A stretch of DNA of 64,000 nt from Phenylobacterium zucineum HLK1 (GCF_000017265.1 NC_011144.1:2024001-2088000); one strand, 5' to 3'; positions 11,729-20,644 are shown, counted from the stretch's first letter. Translations and numbers: made by a program. Notes: a model not told the origin generated them from the letters alone.

Positions 11729-12346
11729 TCAGCTTTCGTTGTCGCGCTTTTCCCAGACGTGGTCCACGAGGCCCCAGTCCTTGGCCTCCTGGGCGGTCAT
11801 GAAGAAGTCGCGGTCGAGGGTTTCTTCGACCGCCTCGATCGGCTGGCCGGTGTGCTTGGCGTAGATCTCGTTCAGCCGCCGCTTGGTCTTGATGATGTCC
11901 TCGGCGTGGCGCTGGATGTCGGTCGCCTTGCCCGAGTACCCGCCCGACGGCTGGTGGACCATGATCCGCGAGTTCGGCAGGGCGATCCGCTGGCCCTTCT
12001 CGCCGGCCATCAGCAGGAACGAGCCCATCGAGGCGGCCATGCCGAGGCACAGCGTGATCACCGGGCTCTTGATGTACTGCATGGTGTCGTAGATCGCGAG
12101 GCCCGACGTCACCACTCCCCCCGGGGAGTTGATGTACATCTGGATCTCCTTCTTCGGGTTCTCGGCCTCGAGATGGAGAAGCTGGGCGCAGATCAGGCTG
12201 GCCATCCCGTCCTCGACCGGACCCGCCAGGAACACGATCCGGTCCTTCAGCAGGCGGGAGAAGATGTCATAGGCGCGCTCGCCCCGGCTCGTCTGCTCGA
12301 CGACCATCGGCACGAGGCCCAGGGCGGTGGTGACGGGATCACGCAT
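11729..12346 (-). CDS. clpP: ATP-dependent Clp protease proteolytic subunit
   Basis: Serine peptidase of 205 residues that forms the double-heptamer chamber used by ClpX and ClpA. The catalytic triad can be read: S106 in MAASMGSF, H131 in IMVHQPSGG and D180 in LDRDFFM. The short N-terminal segment is probably trimmed by autoprocessing. ATG at 12344-12346. Transcribed alone, with a strong hairpin after the stop. Confidence 0.98.
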   Translation of the reverse strand: MRDPVTTALGLVPMVVEQTSRGERAYDIFSRLLKDRIVFLAGPVEDGMASLICAQLLHLEAENPKKEIQMYINSPGGVVTSGLAIYDTMQYIKSPVITLCLGMAASMGSFLLMAGEKGQRIALPNSRIMVHQPSGGYSGKATDIQRHAEDIIKTKRRLNEIYAKHTGQPIEAVEETLDRDFFMTAQEAKDWGLVDHVWEKRDNES

Positions 12347-12438
12347 GGAGAGGAGGCTTCCTTCAGAGTCGATGGGCGCGGGCGGCCCGCGCCGTCCCTT
12401 CGATATCGCCCGCCCCTATCCCGCGCGCAAGGCCGGGG

Positions 12439-13077
12439 TCAGGCGGCGATGCTCGAAATCCAGTCCCGCAGCGTCGCGACGACCGGCTCGGAGGGCGCAT
12501 AGCCGCGGGTGACAACGCCGAAGGCGCCTTCGGCGTTCGGGCCGGCCACGAGGGTCGGGAACCCGGTGACGCCCGCCCGCTGCGAGATGGCGTAGTCGCG
12601 CCAGGTCTCCATCTTGGCGTCCTCGGCGTCCCACTGCGCCAGGAAGCGCTCGCGGTCCACGCCCAGCTCGGCGGCCAGATCGGCCAGGGTCTCGGCGGAC
12701 GTGACGTCCCGGTTCTCGGCGTAGAAGGCCCGTTGCAGGCGGCCGAGATAGCCCGCGGCCAGCTCTTCGCCCTCGCGCCGGACGACCACCACGGCCCGGG
12801 CCGCCGGGTCCGTGTCGTAGAGGAAGCCCTCGCGGTCCAGAACCGCCTCGTCGAACGGCAGGCCGGTGGCCTCGTGGACGTGGCGCCAATGGCCGGTCAC
12901 CTGGGCCTTCGCCTCGTCGGTCATCGGCGTGTCCGTGCCGGGCCGCAGCCCGCCCATCACCACCCGGATCGGCAAGGCGCGGCCGAAGGCGCGGTGGATG
13001 TCCTCGATGACGGGCGAGAAGCCGTAGCACCAGGAGCACATTGGATCGGCGAAGTAGATGAGGTGCGGCGCGTTCAT
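12439..13077 (-). CDS. DsbA-family (FrnE-like) thioredoxin-fold protein
   Basis: 212-residue cytoplasmic protein with no signal peptide. A CSWC pair (C14, C17) sits in the N-terminal strand-helix FADPMCSWCYGFSPVIEDI. A helical insertion follows (about 60-145), and the C-terminal part carries the cis-Pro loop VTGFPTLVAG. This layout fits the DsbA/FrnE group, whose members act as dithiol oxidoreductases or as 2-hydroxychromene-2-carboxylate isomerases. The CxxC pair favours a redox role. It lies between clpP and a divergent small gene. Substrate not predictable. Confidence 0.8.
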   Translation of the reverse strand: MNAPHLIYFADPMCSWCYGFSPVIEDIHRAFGRALPIRVVMGGLRPGTDTPMTDEAKAQVTGHWRHVHEATGLPFDEAVLDREGFLYDTDPAARAVVVVRREGEELAAGYLGRLQRAFYAENRDVTSAETLADLAAELGVDRERFLAQWDAEDAKMETWRDYAISQRAGVTGFPTLVAGPNAEGAFGVVTRGYAPSEPVVATLRDWISSIAA

Positions 13078-13228
13078 GGCGACCTCCCGTTCGCAAGTCT
13101 TGCAGCGAACGGCGGCCAGGTCACGCGAGTTTCATCGCCGGCCCCAAGGGCCGGGAATTGTCGAACCATGCCTGCGGGAACCTCCGGCGCGGTTCGTACG
13201 CTGAAGGTTCACCACAGGGACGGAGTAC

Positions 13229-13441
13229 ATGGTGCAATACGCGGTGACGCTAAAGGACGGAGACTGGACCGTCTTCGGCGAAGGAGAGCCCCTCGCGCGG
13301 GGGCTCACGCGGTCGGCCGCGATCCAGATGGCCAAGGACCTGGCCTTCGAGGCCGAGGAGCGCGGCGAGACCGTCGAGCTCCTGATCCAGGGCTATTACG
13401 GCGAGATGTCCCGCAAGGTGACCGGCGTCGCCGACGACTAG
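13229..13441 (+). CDS. DUF2188-like small protein
   Basis: 70-residue protein of a short beta strand pattern (VQYAVTLKDGDWTVFGEGE) followed by a helix with AAIQMAKDLAFEAEERGE and a final strand ELLIQGYYGEM. This fits the DUF2188 fold, whose function is unknown. ATG at 13229 follows GGGACGGAG. Its stop shares the bases CTAG with the stop of the convergent gene. Confidence 0.65.
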   Translation: MVQYAVTLKDGDWTVFGEGEPLARGLTRSAAIQMAKDLAFEAEERGETVELLIQGYYGEMSRKVTGVADD

Positions 13442-13794
13442 CGGCGGCCCTGGGCCTTCATTTCGCGCTTAGCGCGCGCCTCGGCCTTGGCAGCGGCCTT
13501 GCGAGCCTTCCGCTCGTCGCGCTTCAGCTGGAGCTGGAACTCCTCGTCGTTCTCGCGAGCGAGACGGGCCTCTTCCTCGGCCTTCTCCTTGGCGAGACGG
13601 GCGGCTTCCTTCTCGGCCGCGCGCTTGGCGCGCACCTCGGCCAGTTCCCGCGCCTTGCGCTGCTCGCGGGTCTCGAACACCTCGCCCTCGGCCCGGACGG
13701 TGGGCTTGGGCTTGAACTTTTCCAGAAGGGCCTTCCGGGCCTCGGCCTGCGCGGCCAAGCGCTCGGAGAAGTCCGGAAGCTTGGACTCTCTCAT
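13438..13794 (-). CDS. DUF6481 family highly charged helical protein
   Basis: 118 residues, almost entirely one long charged helix: it begins MRESKLPDFSERLAAQAEAR and continues through Lys/Arg/Glu/Ala-rich sequence with REQRKARELAEVR and an RR terminus. It is expected to be a coiled coil, perhaps nucleic-acid binding because of the basic end. No catalytic motif. It lies downstream of ndk on the same strand, beyond a hairpin. The family assignment is from the overall pattern; function unknown. Confidence 0.7.
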   Translation of the reverse strand: MRESKLPDFSERLAAQAEARKALLEKFKPKPTVRAEGEVFETREQRKARELAEVRAKRAAEKEAARLAKEKAEEEARLARENDEEFQLQLKRDERKARKAAAKAEARAKREMKAQGRR

Positions 13795-13821
13795 GCTACC
13801 TTGAATCTAGGAATGGGCTGT

Positions 13822-13841
13822 GCCGGGGGTAACCCCCCGGC
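13822..13841 (-). terminator. Hairpin between ndk and the DUF6481 gene
   Basis: 8-bp perfect stem (13822-13829 with 13834-13841) with loop TAAC, 17 bases after the ndk stop on the minus strand. It lacks a T-run, so termination is uncertain. Confidence 0.35.
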
Positions 13842-13858
13842 GGCGAAGTCGTTGCGGC

Positions 13859-14278
13859 TCAGCCGACGATTTCGTCCTCGGTGAAGAACTGCGCGATCTC
13901 GATCTTCGCGTTCTCCAGGCTGTCCGAGCCGTGCACCGAATTCTCGCCGACGCTCTCGGCGTACAGCTTGCGGATCGTGCCGTCGGCGGCCTGGGCCGGG
14001 TTCGTCGCGCCCATGACTTCGCGGTAGCGGGCCACGGCGTTCTCGCCCTCCAGCACCTGCACCACGACGGGGGCCGAGGTCATGAACTCCACCAGCTCGC
14101 CGAAGAACGGGCGCTCCTTGTGGACCTCGTAGAACTTCTCGGCCTGGGCGCGGCTCATGCGGATGCGTTTCTGGGCGACGATGCGCAGGCCGGCGTCCTC
14201 GATCACCGCGTTGACCTTGCCGGTCAGGTTCCGCCGCGTGGCGTCCGGCTTGATGATCGAGAAGGTGCGTTCGGTCAT
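13859..14278 (-). CDS. ndk: Nucleoside diphosphate kinase
   Basis: 139-residue enzyme balancing NTP and dNTP pools by phosphate transfer through a phosphohistidine. [12 protein letters not shown] opens the fold, and the active-site histidine is H116 in [10 protein letters not shown]. The length equals that of typical bacterial Ndk. ATG at 14276-14278. It is divergent from the ABC-F gene across about 260 bases of promoter region. Confidence 0.97.
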   Translation of the reverse strand: MTERTFSIIKPDATRRNLTGKVNAVIEDAGLRIVAQKRIRMSRAQAEKFYEVHKERPFFGELVEFMTSAPVVVQVLEGENAVARYREVMGATNPAQAADGTIRKLYAESVGENSVHGSDSLENAKIEIAQFFTEDEIVG

Positions 14279-14536
14279 GGGTCTTCTTGTTCTTGTGCGT
14301 CAGGGAGGGATCGCGGTCGGCCCGCGAGGTGGCGCGCTCTATAGCGGCAAGGCCCCGCCTCGCCAAGGGCGCTGCGATGCAACAATCGCTGACGAAGCCG
14401 CCGCGGTCTGCTATGGGCGGCCCCGGTCAGGCGGCGGCGCGGCGAATTTCATCCTGACCTTCCCTTCATTCGCGAGACCGGCGACGCGCGGGTCCGCGTC
14501 CGCTCGCCCATTTCCGTTCCGTTCCCGTTTCCGCTG

Positions 14537-16411
14537 ATGCTGCAGATCAACGACCTCGTCTTCGACGCCTGGGGCCGCCGGTTCTTCGACCAGGCCTCGG
14601 TCACCTTGCCCAAGGACGCCAAGGTGGGCCTCGTCGGCCGCAACGGCGTCGGCAAGTCCACCCTGTTCCGCCTGATCCTCGGGGAGTTCACGCCCGGGTC
14701 CGGCGAGATCGGCCTGCCGCGGGCGGCGCGGATCGGCTCGGTCGACCAGGAGCACCCCGCCACGCCGGTCCCCCTGCTGGAGACGGTGCTCGCGGCAGAC
14801 GTCGAGCGCGCCAGCCTGCTGGAGCGGCTGGAGACGGCCACGCCCGAGGAGATGGGCGAGATCTACAACCGCCTGATCGCCATCGACGCCGACCGGGCGC
14901 CGTCGCGCGCCGCCGAGATCCTGTCGGGCCTGGGGTTTTCGGAGCCCGATCTGGCGCGCCCCATGGCCGAGTTCTCGGGCGGTTGGCGGATGCGCGTGGC
15001 CCTCGCCGCGGCCCTGTTCGCCCAGCCCGACCTGCTGCTGCTGGACGAACCGACCAACTACCTCGACCTGGAGGGCGCCCTCTGGCTCGAGGCGCGGCTC
15101 AAGAAGTATCCCCATACCGCCATCGTGATCAGCCACGACCGCGAGCTGCTGAACAACTCGGTGGACCACATCCTCCACCTGAAGGACGGCAAGCTCGAGC
15201 TCTACGCCGGCGGCTACGACAGCTTCGAGCGCCAACTGACCGAGAAGCTGCGCCTGCAGGAGGCTGCGCGCGTCAAGATCGAGGCCAAGCGCGCGCACAT
15301 GCAGTCCTTCGTGGACCGCTTCCGCGCCAAGGCCTCGAAGGCCCGCCAGGCCCAGTCGCGCCTGAAGGCCATCGCCAAGCTGCCGCCGGTTTCGGCCGTG
15401 GTCGAGGAGCACGTCGCCCCGTTCCTGCTGCCGTCCCCGGAACGTCCCCTGCCCCCGCCGCTGCTGCGGCTGGAGGAGGCCGCGGTCGGCTACGGCGGCC
15501 CGCCGATCCTGAAGAAGCTCGACCTGCGGCTCGACCTCGACGACCGCATCGGCCTCCTGGGGGTCAACGGCGCGGGCAAGTCCACCTTCGCCAAGCTGGT
15601 GGCGGGCGCCCTTCAGCCCGAGGCGGGCCGGCTGCTGCGCTCCCAGCGGCTCAAGGTCGGCTGGTTCCACCAGCACCAGATCGAGGCCATGGATGCGGAC
15701 GACACCCCGCTGGAGATCATCCGCCGGGCCATGCCGGACGCCACCGAGGCGAAGCGCCGCTCGGTGATCGCCCAGTTCGGCTTCAGCCACGAGAAGGTCG
15801 AGACCAAGGTCGGCAGCCTGTCCGGCGGCGAGCGCGCGCGCCTGCTGCTGAACCTGGTGGCCATGGAAGCGCCGCACCTGCTGATCCTGGACGAGCCCAC
15901 CAACCACCTCGACATCGACAGCCGCCGCGCGCTGCTGGAGGCGCTGAACGACTACGAGGGCGCGGTCATCCTGATCACCCACGACCGCTCACTCATGGAG
16001 CTGGTCGCCGACAGGCTGTGGCTCGCCGCCGACGGCACGATCCAGCCCTTCGACGGCGACATGGAGGACTACGCCCGCTTCGTGCTGGACCGGGCCCGGA
16101 TCGCCGCCCGCGCTCCGACCCAGGTGAAGGCCGAGGCGCCGCCGCCTCCCCCGCCGCCGCCGGCCGCGAAGTCCAAGGTTCCCACGGGCCCTGCCCGCCG
16201 CCGCGCCGAGGCCGCAGAGGCCGCCCTGGGCAAGGCCACCGAGGCGCTCGCCGCCATCGACGCGGCCCTCACCGACCCGCAGGTGTTCGTGAAGGATCCC
16301 GCCAAGGCCGCCGACCTTGGCCGGAAGCGGGAGGCCGCCCAGGCCGCCGTAGAGGCCGCCGAGCTGGAATGGCTGGAGGCGCAGGAGGCGTACGAGGCTC
16401 TCCGCGGCTAG
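14537..16411 (+). CDS. ABC-F family ATPase (ribosome-associated type)
   Basis: 624-residue soluble protein with two ABC modules and no membrane segment. Walker A sequences are GRNGVGKST (first domain) and GVNGAGKST (second); signatures are FSGGWRMRVALAAALF and LSGGERARLLLN; the linker between the modules is helical and basic (KIEAKRAHMQSFVDRFRAKA). A Pro/Ala hinge and a coiled-coil tail end the protein, as in the Uup/YheS branch. ABC-F proteins act on stalled ribosomes. The ATG at 14537 lacks a Shine-Dalgarno sequence and is preceded by a pyrimidine-rich stretch, so a leaderless or weakly initiated start is possible. Confidence 0.92.
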   Translation: MLQINDLVFDAWGRRFFDQASVTLPKDAKVGLVGRNGVGKSTLFRLILGEFTPGSGEIGLPRAARIGSVDQEHPATPVPLLETVLAADVERASLLERLETATPEEMGEIYNRLIAIDADRAPSRAAEILSGLGFSEPDLARPMAEFSGGWRMRVALAAALFAQPDLLLLDEPTNYLDLEGALWLEARLKKYPHTAIVISHDRELLNNSVDHILHLKDGKLELYAGGYDSFERQLTEKLRLQEAARVKIEAKRAHMQSFVDRFRAKASKARQAQSRLKAIAKLPPVSAVVEEHVAPFLLPSPERPLPPPLLRLEEAAVGYGGPPILKKLDLRLDLDDRIGLLGVNGAGKSTFAKLVAGALQPEAGRLLRSQRLKVGWFHQHQIEAMDADDTPLEIIRRAMPDATEAKRRSVIAQFGFSHEKVETKVGSLSGGERARLLLNLVAMEAPHLLILDEPTNHLDIDSRRALLEALNDYEGAVILITHDRSLMELVADRLWLAADGTIQPFDGDMEDYARFVLDRARIAARAPTQVKAEAPPPPPPPPAAKSKVPTGPARRRAEAAEAALGKATEALAAIDAALTDPQVFVKDPAKAADLGRKREAAQAAVEAAELEWLEAQEAYEALRG

Positions 16412-16467
16412 CGCCGGAACCGACCGTCCGGCCCGGCTGTTGCAGCCGCGCTGTTCCGGGAGGTCCC

Positions 16468-17571
16468 ATGCCCCACGCGCTTCGAAAGGCGGCCCCGTTC
16501 CTTGTGCTGGCGGGGATCGCGCTGATGCCGCGCGAGCGTCCGGCGGCCCGGCCGGACCCGGGCGGCGGGCGGGACCGCCGTCTGAGCGAGTCGGCGCCCG
16601 ATCGCCACACCACCGACCCGGCGGAGATCCACGCGCCGGGCCGCGGCCGGCATGCGGACGCGCCCGAGGAGATTCCGGCGCGCGGCTGGAAGGACATCCT
16701 GATCCGCGCCGTCAAGGAGTTCGCCGACGACCAGGCCCCGCTCGTGGCGGCGGGGGTGACCTTCTACACCCTGCTCGCGCTGTTCCCCGCGCTCGGCGCG
16801 CTCGTGGCCCTGTACGGCCTATTCGCCGACGTGGCCCAGGCGCGGGAGCACCTGGCCGCCCTGTCCGCCGTCCTGCCGGCCGACGCGGTCCGCTTCCTGG
16901 GGGAGCAGATGGTGCGCATCTCGGCCTCCAACGAGGGCGGCCTGTCGCTGGCCTTCGCCGGCGGCCTGCTGCTGTCGATCTGGAGCGCCAACGGGGCGAC
17001 CAAGGCGATGATCACCGCCATGAACATCGCCTACGACGAAGATGAGAAGCGAAGTTTCGTCGCCAAGACGCTGACATCTCTCGCTTTTACGCTTGGGTTC
17101 CTGATGTTCGGGTTGGCCGCGCTCGCGGTCATCGCGGCCCCGGCCGCGGTCGAGCCGTTCGCGGGGCCGGCCGCGGCGGCCATGATGCGGTGGATCACCT
17201 GGCCGATCCTCGTGGCGGCCCTGGGACTAGGCCTCGCCCTCCTCTACCGGTTCGGCCCGAGCCGCGACCGCGTGCGCTGGCGGTGGATCAGCTGGGGCAG
17301 CGCGGCGGCCCTGATCCTCTGGCTGGCCGTTTCCGCCGCGTTCTCGATCTACGTCGCCAACTTCGCGGACTACGAGAAGACCTACGGCTCGTTGGGGGCG
17401 GTGATCGGCTTCCTGATGTGGCTCTACCTGTCGGCCCAGGTCGTCCTGCTGGGCGCCGAGCTGAACTCGGAGATCGAGCACCAGACTGTGAAGGACACGA
17501 CGATCGGCCCCCCGCAGCCGCTGGGCACGCGGGGGGCCGTGATGGCCGACACGGTGGGCGAGCCGCAGTAG
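16468..17571 (+). CDS. YihY/virulence factor BrkB family membrane protein
   Basis: 367-residue inner-membrane protein. The first 75 residues are Pro/Arg-rich and probably disordered. The core starts at GWKDILIRAVKEFADDQAPL and has about six helices, with the family landmarks LVAAGVTFYTLLALFPALGALVALYG and the late segment YGSLGAVIGFLMWLYLSAQVVLLGAELNSE (read in sections). Function in bacteria is not settled; it is not RNase BN as once annotated. ATG at 16468 follows GGGAGG. It is 56 bases downstream of the ABC-F gene on the same strand and may share its transcript. Confidence 0.9.
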   Translation: MPHALRKAAPFLVLAGIALMPRERPAARPDPGGGRDRRLSESAPDRHTTDPAEIHAPGRGRHADAPEEIPARGWKDILIRAVKEFADDQAPLVAAGVTFYTLLALFPALGALVALYGLFADVAQAREHLAALSAVLPADAVRFLGEQMVRISASNEGGLSLAFAGGLLLSIWSANGATKAMITAMNIAYDEDEKRSFVAKTLTSLAFTLGFLMFGLAALAVIAAPAAVEPFAGPAAAAMMRWITWPILVAALGLGLALLYRFGPSRDRVRWRWISWGSAAALILWLAVSAAFSIYVANFADYEKTYGSLGAVIGFLMWLYLSAQVVLLGAELNSEIEHQTVKDTTIGPPQPLGTRGAVMADTVGEPQ

Positions 17572-17595
17572 CGGCCCGCCGGTCGCGTCCGATCC

Positions 17596-17877
17596 TCAGG
17601 TGATGTGCTTGGGGCTGATCGGGTCCGAGCCCGGGAAGGTCTCCTCGATCGCCTCGTCGAGCAGGGCCTCCTGTCGGTCCTCGGCCTTGCGCTGGGCGAT
17701 CTGGTCGGGCTTCTCACCCTCGCGCAGGGTTTCGTCGGCGCGGCGCGCGTGCGGCTCGTCCGAACACCCCTGCTCCCGGGCCGAGCCCGAGCGGTCGGTG
17801 GCCATGTCGGCCGTGGCGCCGCTGGAGCCGTGGGTGAAGGCGCGCTTGGCTTCTTCTTCGGTCTGCTTGTGCGGCAT
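17596..17877 (-). CDS. Small hydrophilic hypothetical protein
   Basis: 93 residues, very hydrophilic, rich in Glu, Ala, Asp and Arg, predicted disordered. The C-terminal stretch LDEAIEETFPGSDPISPKHI is a motif shared by many small proteins of alphaproteobacteria whose function is unknown to me. ATG at 17875-17877 follows CAGGAGA at good distance, supporting expression. It is in line with the PHA-system gene upstream on the same strand (64-base gap). Confidence 0.6.
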   Translation of the reverse strand: MPHKQTEEEAKRAFTHGSSGATADMATDRSGSAREQGCSDEPHARRADETLREGEKPDQIAQRKAEDRQEALLDEAIEETFPGSDPISPKHIT

Positions 17878-17941
17878 GTCTGTCTCCTGAAAATGGCTCA
17901 GCTGATAAACCCGCTGGCCCGCGCCGGGGTTGCCTCGCGCC

Positions 17942-18256
17942 TCAGCGTCGCTTGTCCTCGAGCAGGACCTGCCCCTCTCGCTGGATCTGGCCCTTCACCT
18001 TGTTCGCGAGCATGGCGAGGAAGCCGGGCAGCATCACGTTCAGGGTCACGTCCTGGTCGGCGATCGCAATGGTGCCGGTGACCTCCTGGCCCATGGCTGC
18101 GACCGCGAACCGCATGACGTCGCCGTCCCAGGCGTGCTCGGTCCGGCCCATCGCGGCGAACTGGCCGGTGAGCCGGCCGAGACCTTCCTCGATGCGCCGG
18201 CGGGCCTCGGCGCGGCCGAGCTGGTGGGGAATGGTGACGACGACGGGCTTGCTCAT
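17942..18256 (-). CDS. Polyhydroxyalkanoic acid system family protein
   Basis: 104 residues matching the small PHA-granule-region family: VTIPHQLGRAEARRRIEEGL at the start, a central beta segment MRFAVAAMGQEVTGTIAIAD, and a C-terminal LNVMLPGFLAMLANKVKGQI. Members often sit near polyhydroxyalkanoate genes and may associate with granules, though none of those genes is in this window. ATG at 18254-18256. The fold resembles a START-like small protein. Family recognition is by sequence pattern. Confidence 0.75.
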   Translation of the reverse strand: MSKPVVVTIPHQLGRAEARRRIEEGLGRLTGQFAAMGRTEHAWDGDVMRFAVAAMGQEVTGTIAIADQDVTLNVMLPGFLAMLANKVKGQIQREGQVLLEDKRR

Positions 18257-18324
18257 GCCCTCTCAACGGCCGAGGCGCGCATGGGGGTTCCGGAGACCCT
18301 CGGCCCGCCTTAGGGTCCCGCCCG

Positions 18325-18735
18325 ATGAGCTACGACCGAACCCTCCTCGGCGACGGCCGCTATCCCGACACCGGCCCCCTCGCCGTCCTGGCGCGGCTGG
18401 CCTTCCTGGGCGCCGTCGTCGCAATCGTGGTGGCGGTGTTCCTCCCCCCGTGGATGGTGCCGGACTTCGTGAAGTCCACCTACCTGCAGCACTTCGCGGC
18501 GTTCTATTGCGCCGCCCTGGCGGGACTGGCCGCGATGCCGCGCCGGCGCCTGCGCAGCATCGCCGTCGGCTTCTTCGTGTTCGCCACGGTGCTGGAAGCC
18601 TCGCACCTGCTGTCGGGCGCAAGGTTTGCGGCGCTGGTGGACAACTGGGTGGCCGACCTCGGCGGCCTCGCGGCCGCCTTCGCGCCGATCATCGTCGAGC
18701 GGTTCCGCCGGCGCTTCGCGCGCGTGGACCGCTAG
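18325..18735 (+). CDS. VanZ-like membrane protein
   Basis: 136-residue integral membrane protein with four hydrophobic segments (about 22-45, 55-70, 78-98, 105-122). The spacing of KSTYLQHFAAFYCAALAGL, VFATVLEASHLL and DNWVADLGGLAAAFA resembles VanZ family proteins. VanZ in glycopeptide resistance clusters lowers teicoplanin binding, but chromosomal relatives like this one have no known role. ATG at 18325. Convergent with the BON-domain gene, with a 10-base gap. Confidence 0.65.
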   Translation: MSYDRTLLGDGRYPDTGPLAVLARLAFLGAVVAIVVAVFLPPWMVPDFVKSTYLQHFAAFYCAALAGLAAMPRRRLRSIAVGFFVFATVLEASHLLSGARFAALVDNWVADLGGLAAAFAPIIVERFRRRFARVDR

Positions 18736-18745
18736 ACGCGGAGCG

Positions 18746-19411
18746 CTAGAGGAACGTCCACCCGCGGTCCCGCTCGCGGACCCGCAGGTTGTTCTGCACG
18801 TTGCGGACGCCCTCGATGTCGGCGACGTCCTCGATCCGGCGCTTGTCCTCCTTGCGACGCACCGTGCCGTTCAGGACCACCTCGCCGTCCTCGACCGAGA
18901 CGTCGACGTCGCGCAGGTCGAGGCGGCGCTCGTCCTCCAGGCGCTCCATGATCACCGCCCACAGCACCCGGTCCGACGGACCCCGCCGACGCCGGGCGCG
19001 CCGGTCGTCCTCGTAGCGGTGGTCCTCGTAGCGGTGGTCCTCGTAGCGGTCGTCCTGGTAGCGCTCGTCCGCGTAGCGGTCCTCGTCGCGCCGACCGCCG
19101 AAGAAGTCACCGGCCCGGTCCATCCACGAACGGTGCTCGCGCCGGTGGTGGTCGGCGTCGTCCCAGCGGCGGTCGCCGTCCGCGAACCGCCGATCGGATC
19201 TTTCCCGGCCCTCGTAACGCCAGTCGCGGTCATCGTCCGCCCGCGCGTAGCCCCTGCGACGGCGCAGATCCTCCTCGGCGCGATAGCCGGACCGCGTGCG
19301 CGGGTCGTAGACATAGTCGCGCGAGTAGTCCGCCTGGCCGAAGTCCTCGAGATCGCGCGGTTCGCGCCAGCGGCGGTCGCGGTCTCCGGCGGGCCAGTCT
19401 TCGTGGGCCAT
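18746..19411 (-). CDS. BON-domain protein with Arg/Asp/Tyr-rich low-complexity N-terminus
   Basis: 221 residues. Positions 1-140 are extremely rich in Arg, Asp, Glu and Tyr and include five-residue repeats of the RYEDD/RYEDH type. From about 150 a BON domain follows (VSVEDGEVVLNGTVRRKEDK, then IEDVADIEGVRNVQNNLRV). BON domains are usually in periplasmic or membrane-binding proteins such as OsmY, yet no signal peptide is visible, so this one may be cytoplasmic. ATG at 19409-19411 with GGAGG five bases upstream; an in-frame TTG five codons earlier is less likely. Function unknown. Confidence 0.8.
   Translation of the reverse strand: MAHEDWPAGDRDRRWREPRDLEDFGQADYSRDYVYDPRTRSGYRAEEDLRRRRGYARADDDRDWRYEGRERSDRRFADGDRRWDDADHHRREHRSWMDRAGDFFGGRRDEDRYADERYQDDRYEDHRYEDHRYEDDRRARRRRGPSDRVLWAVIMERLEDERRLDLRDVDVSVEDGEVVLNGTVRRKEDKRRIEDVADIEGVRNVQNNLRVRERDRGWTFL
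19004..19087 (-). repeat. 15-bp tandem repeats coding RYEDD-type pentapeptides
   Basis: About five and a half copies of a 15-base unit (plus ggtcctcgtagcggt and variants) inside the BON-protein gene. Whole-codon length keeps the frame when copies are lost or gained. Confidence 0.8.
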
Positions 19412-19478
19412 GGTCGCCTCCGTCAACGTTTGTCCGAAGTCACGGCAAGAACCTTCGCCCTAGTGTTCGGTTCCGCCC

Positions 19479-20537
19479 GTGAGTGACCGTGGGGGCCGAC
19501 TCAAGGGACATGTGATCGCCGTGCAGAGCCATGACCCCACCGAGCTCCCCCTTCACGGCCCGGAGGACGTGGAAGAGGAGCTGGCCGCCGTCCTGCCCGA
19601 GACGCAGGGGAACCGCTTCTTTCCCCTCATCCGGCGATGGGCGCTGCACGTCGTCCCGTTCCTGCTCCTGGCCGCCGCCGTCTTCGTCCTTTGGCGCGAG
19701 TTCCACGAGGTCCGGCCCGCCGACATCGCCGCCTCGATGCGGGCGTGGGGCTATGGCGACACGCTGGCGGCGCTGGGCCTTTCGGCCGCCAGCTTCACCC
19801 TCATGGGCCTCGTGGAGTGGCTGGGCCTGCGCTGGGCCGGCGCGCGGCTGCCGATCCCTCCGGCCCTGGCCGGCTCGTTCCTCGCCAACGCCATCGGCCA
19901 CACCCTGGGCGCCAACCTGATCGTCTCGGGCGCCATCCGGGCCAGGTTCTACAGCCGCTACGGCGTCAATCTCAGGCAGGTGGCGGCGACCACCGTCTTC
20001 CACGGCGCCTCCTTCGCCGTCGGCCTCTCGGCCCTGGCCGGGGCGAGCCTGCTGATCGGCGGCGGCAGCCCCTCGGTCCGCATCGCCGGGCCGGTGGCCA
20101 GCGGCATGGGCGTCCTGCTGCTCGGCGGAGTGGCCTTCTACGTCGCGCTCTGCGGAACCCTGAAGCAGCCGCTGCGGGGCTTCGGCCACAGCCTGAAGCT
20201 GCCCTCCTGGCGGGTCGCCCTGGCGCAGATCGGGCTGGGCGCCTGCGACAACGCGGTGGCGGCGGGGATCATCTGGAGCCTGCTGCCCGAGGGCTCGGTC
20301 GAGTACTTCACCTTCGTGGGCGCCTACGCCCCCTCGGTGGTCGTGGGCCTGATCTCCCACGTCCCGGGCGGCGTGGGGGTGTTCGAGGGATCGCTGTCGA
20401 CGCTGCTCGCGGGCGTGCCCGCCGCGCCCCTGGCGGCGGCGTTCCTCGGCTATCGCCTAGCCTTCTTCCTCATACCGCTGCTCATCGCCGGGCTGGCGCT
20501 GATGGCCGACGCCATGCGCCAGCGGGGCCACAGCTAG
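19479..20537 (+). CDS. Lysylphosphatidylglycerol synthase-TM / UPF0104 family membrane protein
   Basis: 352 residues, with a short cytoplasmic N-terminus and about eight membrane helices from residue 55 on. Family landmarks are GSFLANAIGHTLGANLIVSG, AGAIRAR-like IRARFYSRYGVNL, VFHGASFAVG and GLISHVPGGVGVFEGSL near the end. The domain matches the flippase part of MprF, but the lysyl-transferase half is absent, so it is probably a lipid flippase-like protein of unknown substrate. The start is uncertain: GTG at 19479 is used, with a poor ribosome binding site. Its stop shares CTAG with a small minus-strand frame. Confidence 0.85.
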   Translation: MSDRGGRLKGHVIAVQSHDPTELPLHGPEDVEEELAAVLPETQGNRFFPLIRRWALHVVPFLLLAAAVFVLWREFHEVRPADIAASMRAWGYGDTLAALGLSAASFTLMGLVEWLGLRWAGARLPIPPALAGSFLANAIGHTLGANLIVSGAIRARFYSRYGVNLRQVAATTVFHGASFAVGLSALAGASLLIGGGSPSVRIAGPVASGMGVLLLGGVAFYVALCGTLKQPLRGFGHSLKLPSWRVALAQIGLGACDNAVAAGIIWSLLPEGSVEYFTFVGAYAPSVVVGLISHVPGGVGVFEGSLSTLLAGVPAAPLAAAFLGYRLAFFLIPLLIAGLALMADAMRQRGHS

Positions 20538-20644
20538 CGGCGGGCGGTCTTGCGGCGGGGCGGGCGTCCGCGGTTGAGTTCGACACCGATCACCGCCTTG
20601 CGCAGCGCCTCGAACAGGTCCGCCAGGGAATCCTTCGTCTGCAT
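20534..20644 (-). CDS. Possible 36-residue basic small protein
   Basis: Short frame in the 194-base gap before the HAD gene. It begins MQTKDSLADLFEALRKAVIG, a good amphipathic helix, and ends in a basic Arg/Lys/Pro tail (RPPRRKTARR). The stop overlaps the flippase-like gene stop through a shared CTAG, as do three other real gene pairs in this window. GAGCGGG just before the ATG is a weak ribosome binding site. No known family recognised. Expression is not shown by sequence alone. Confidence 0.35.
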   Translation of the reverse strand: MQTKDSLADLFEALRKAVIGVELNRGRPPRRKTARR

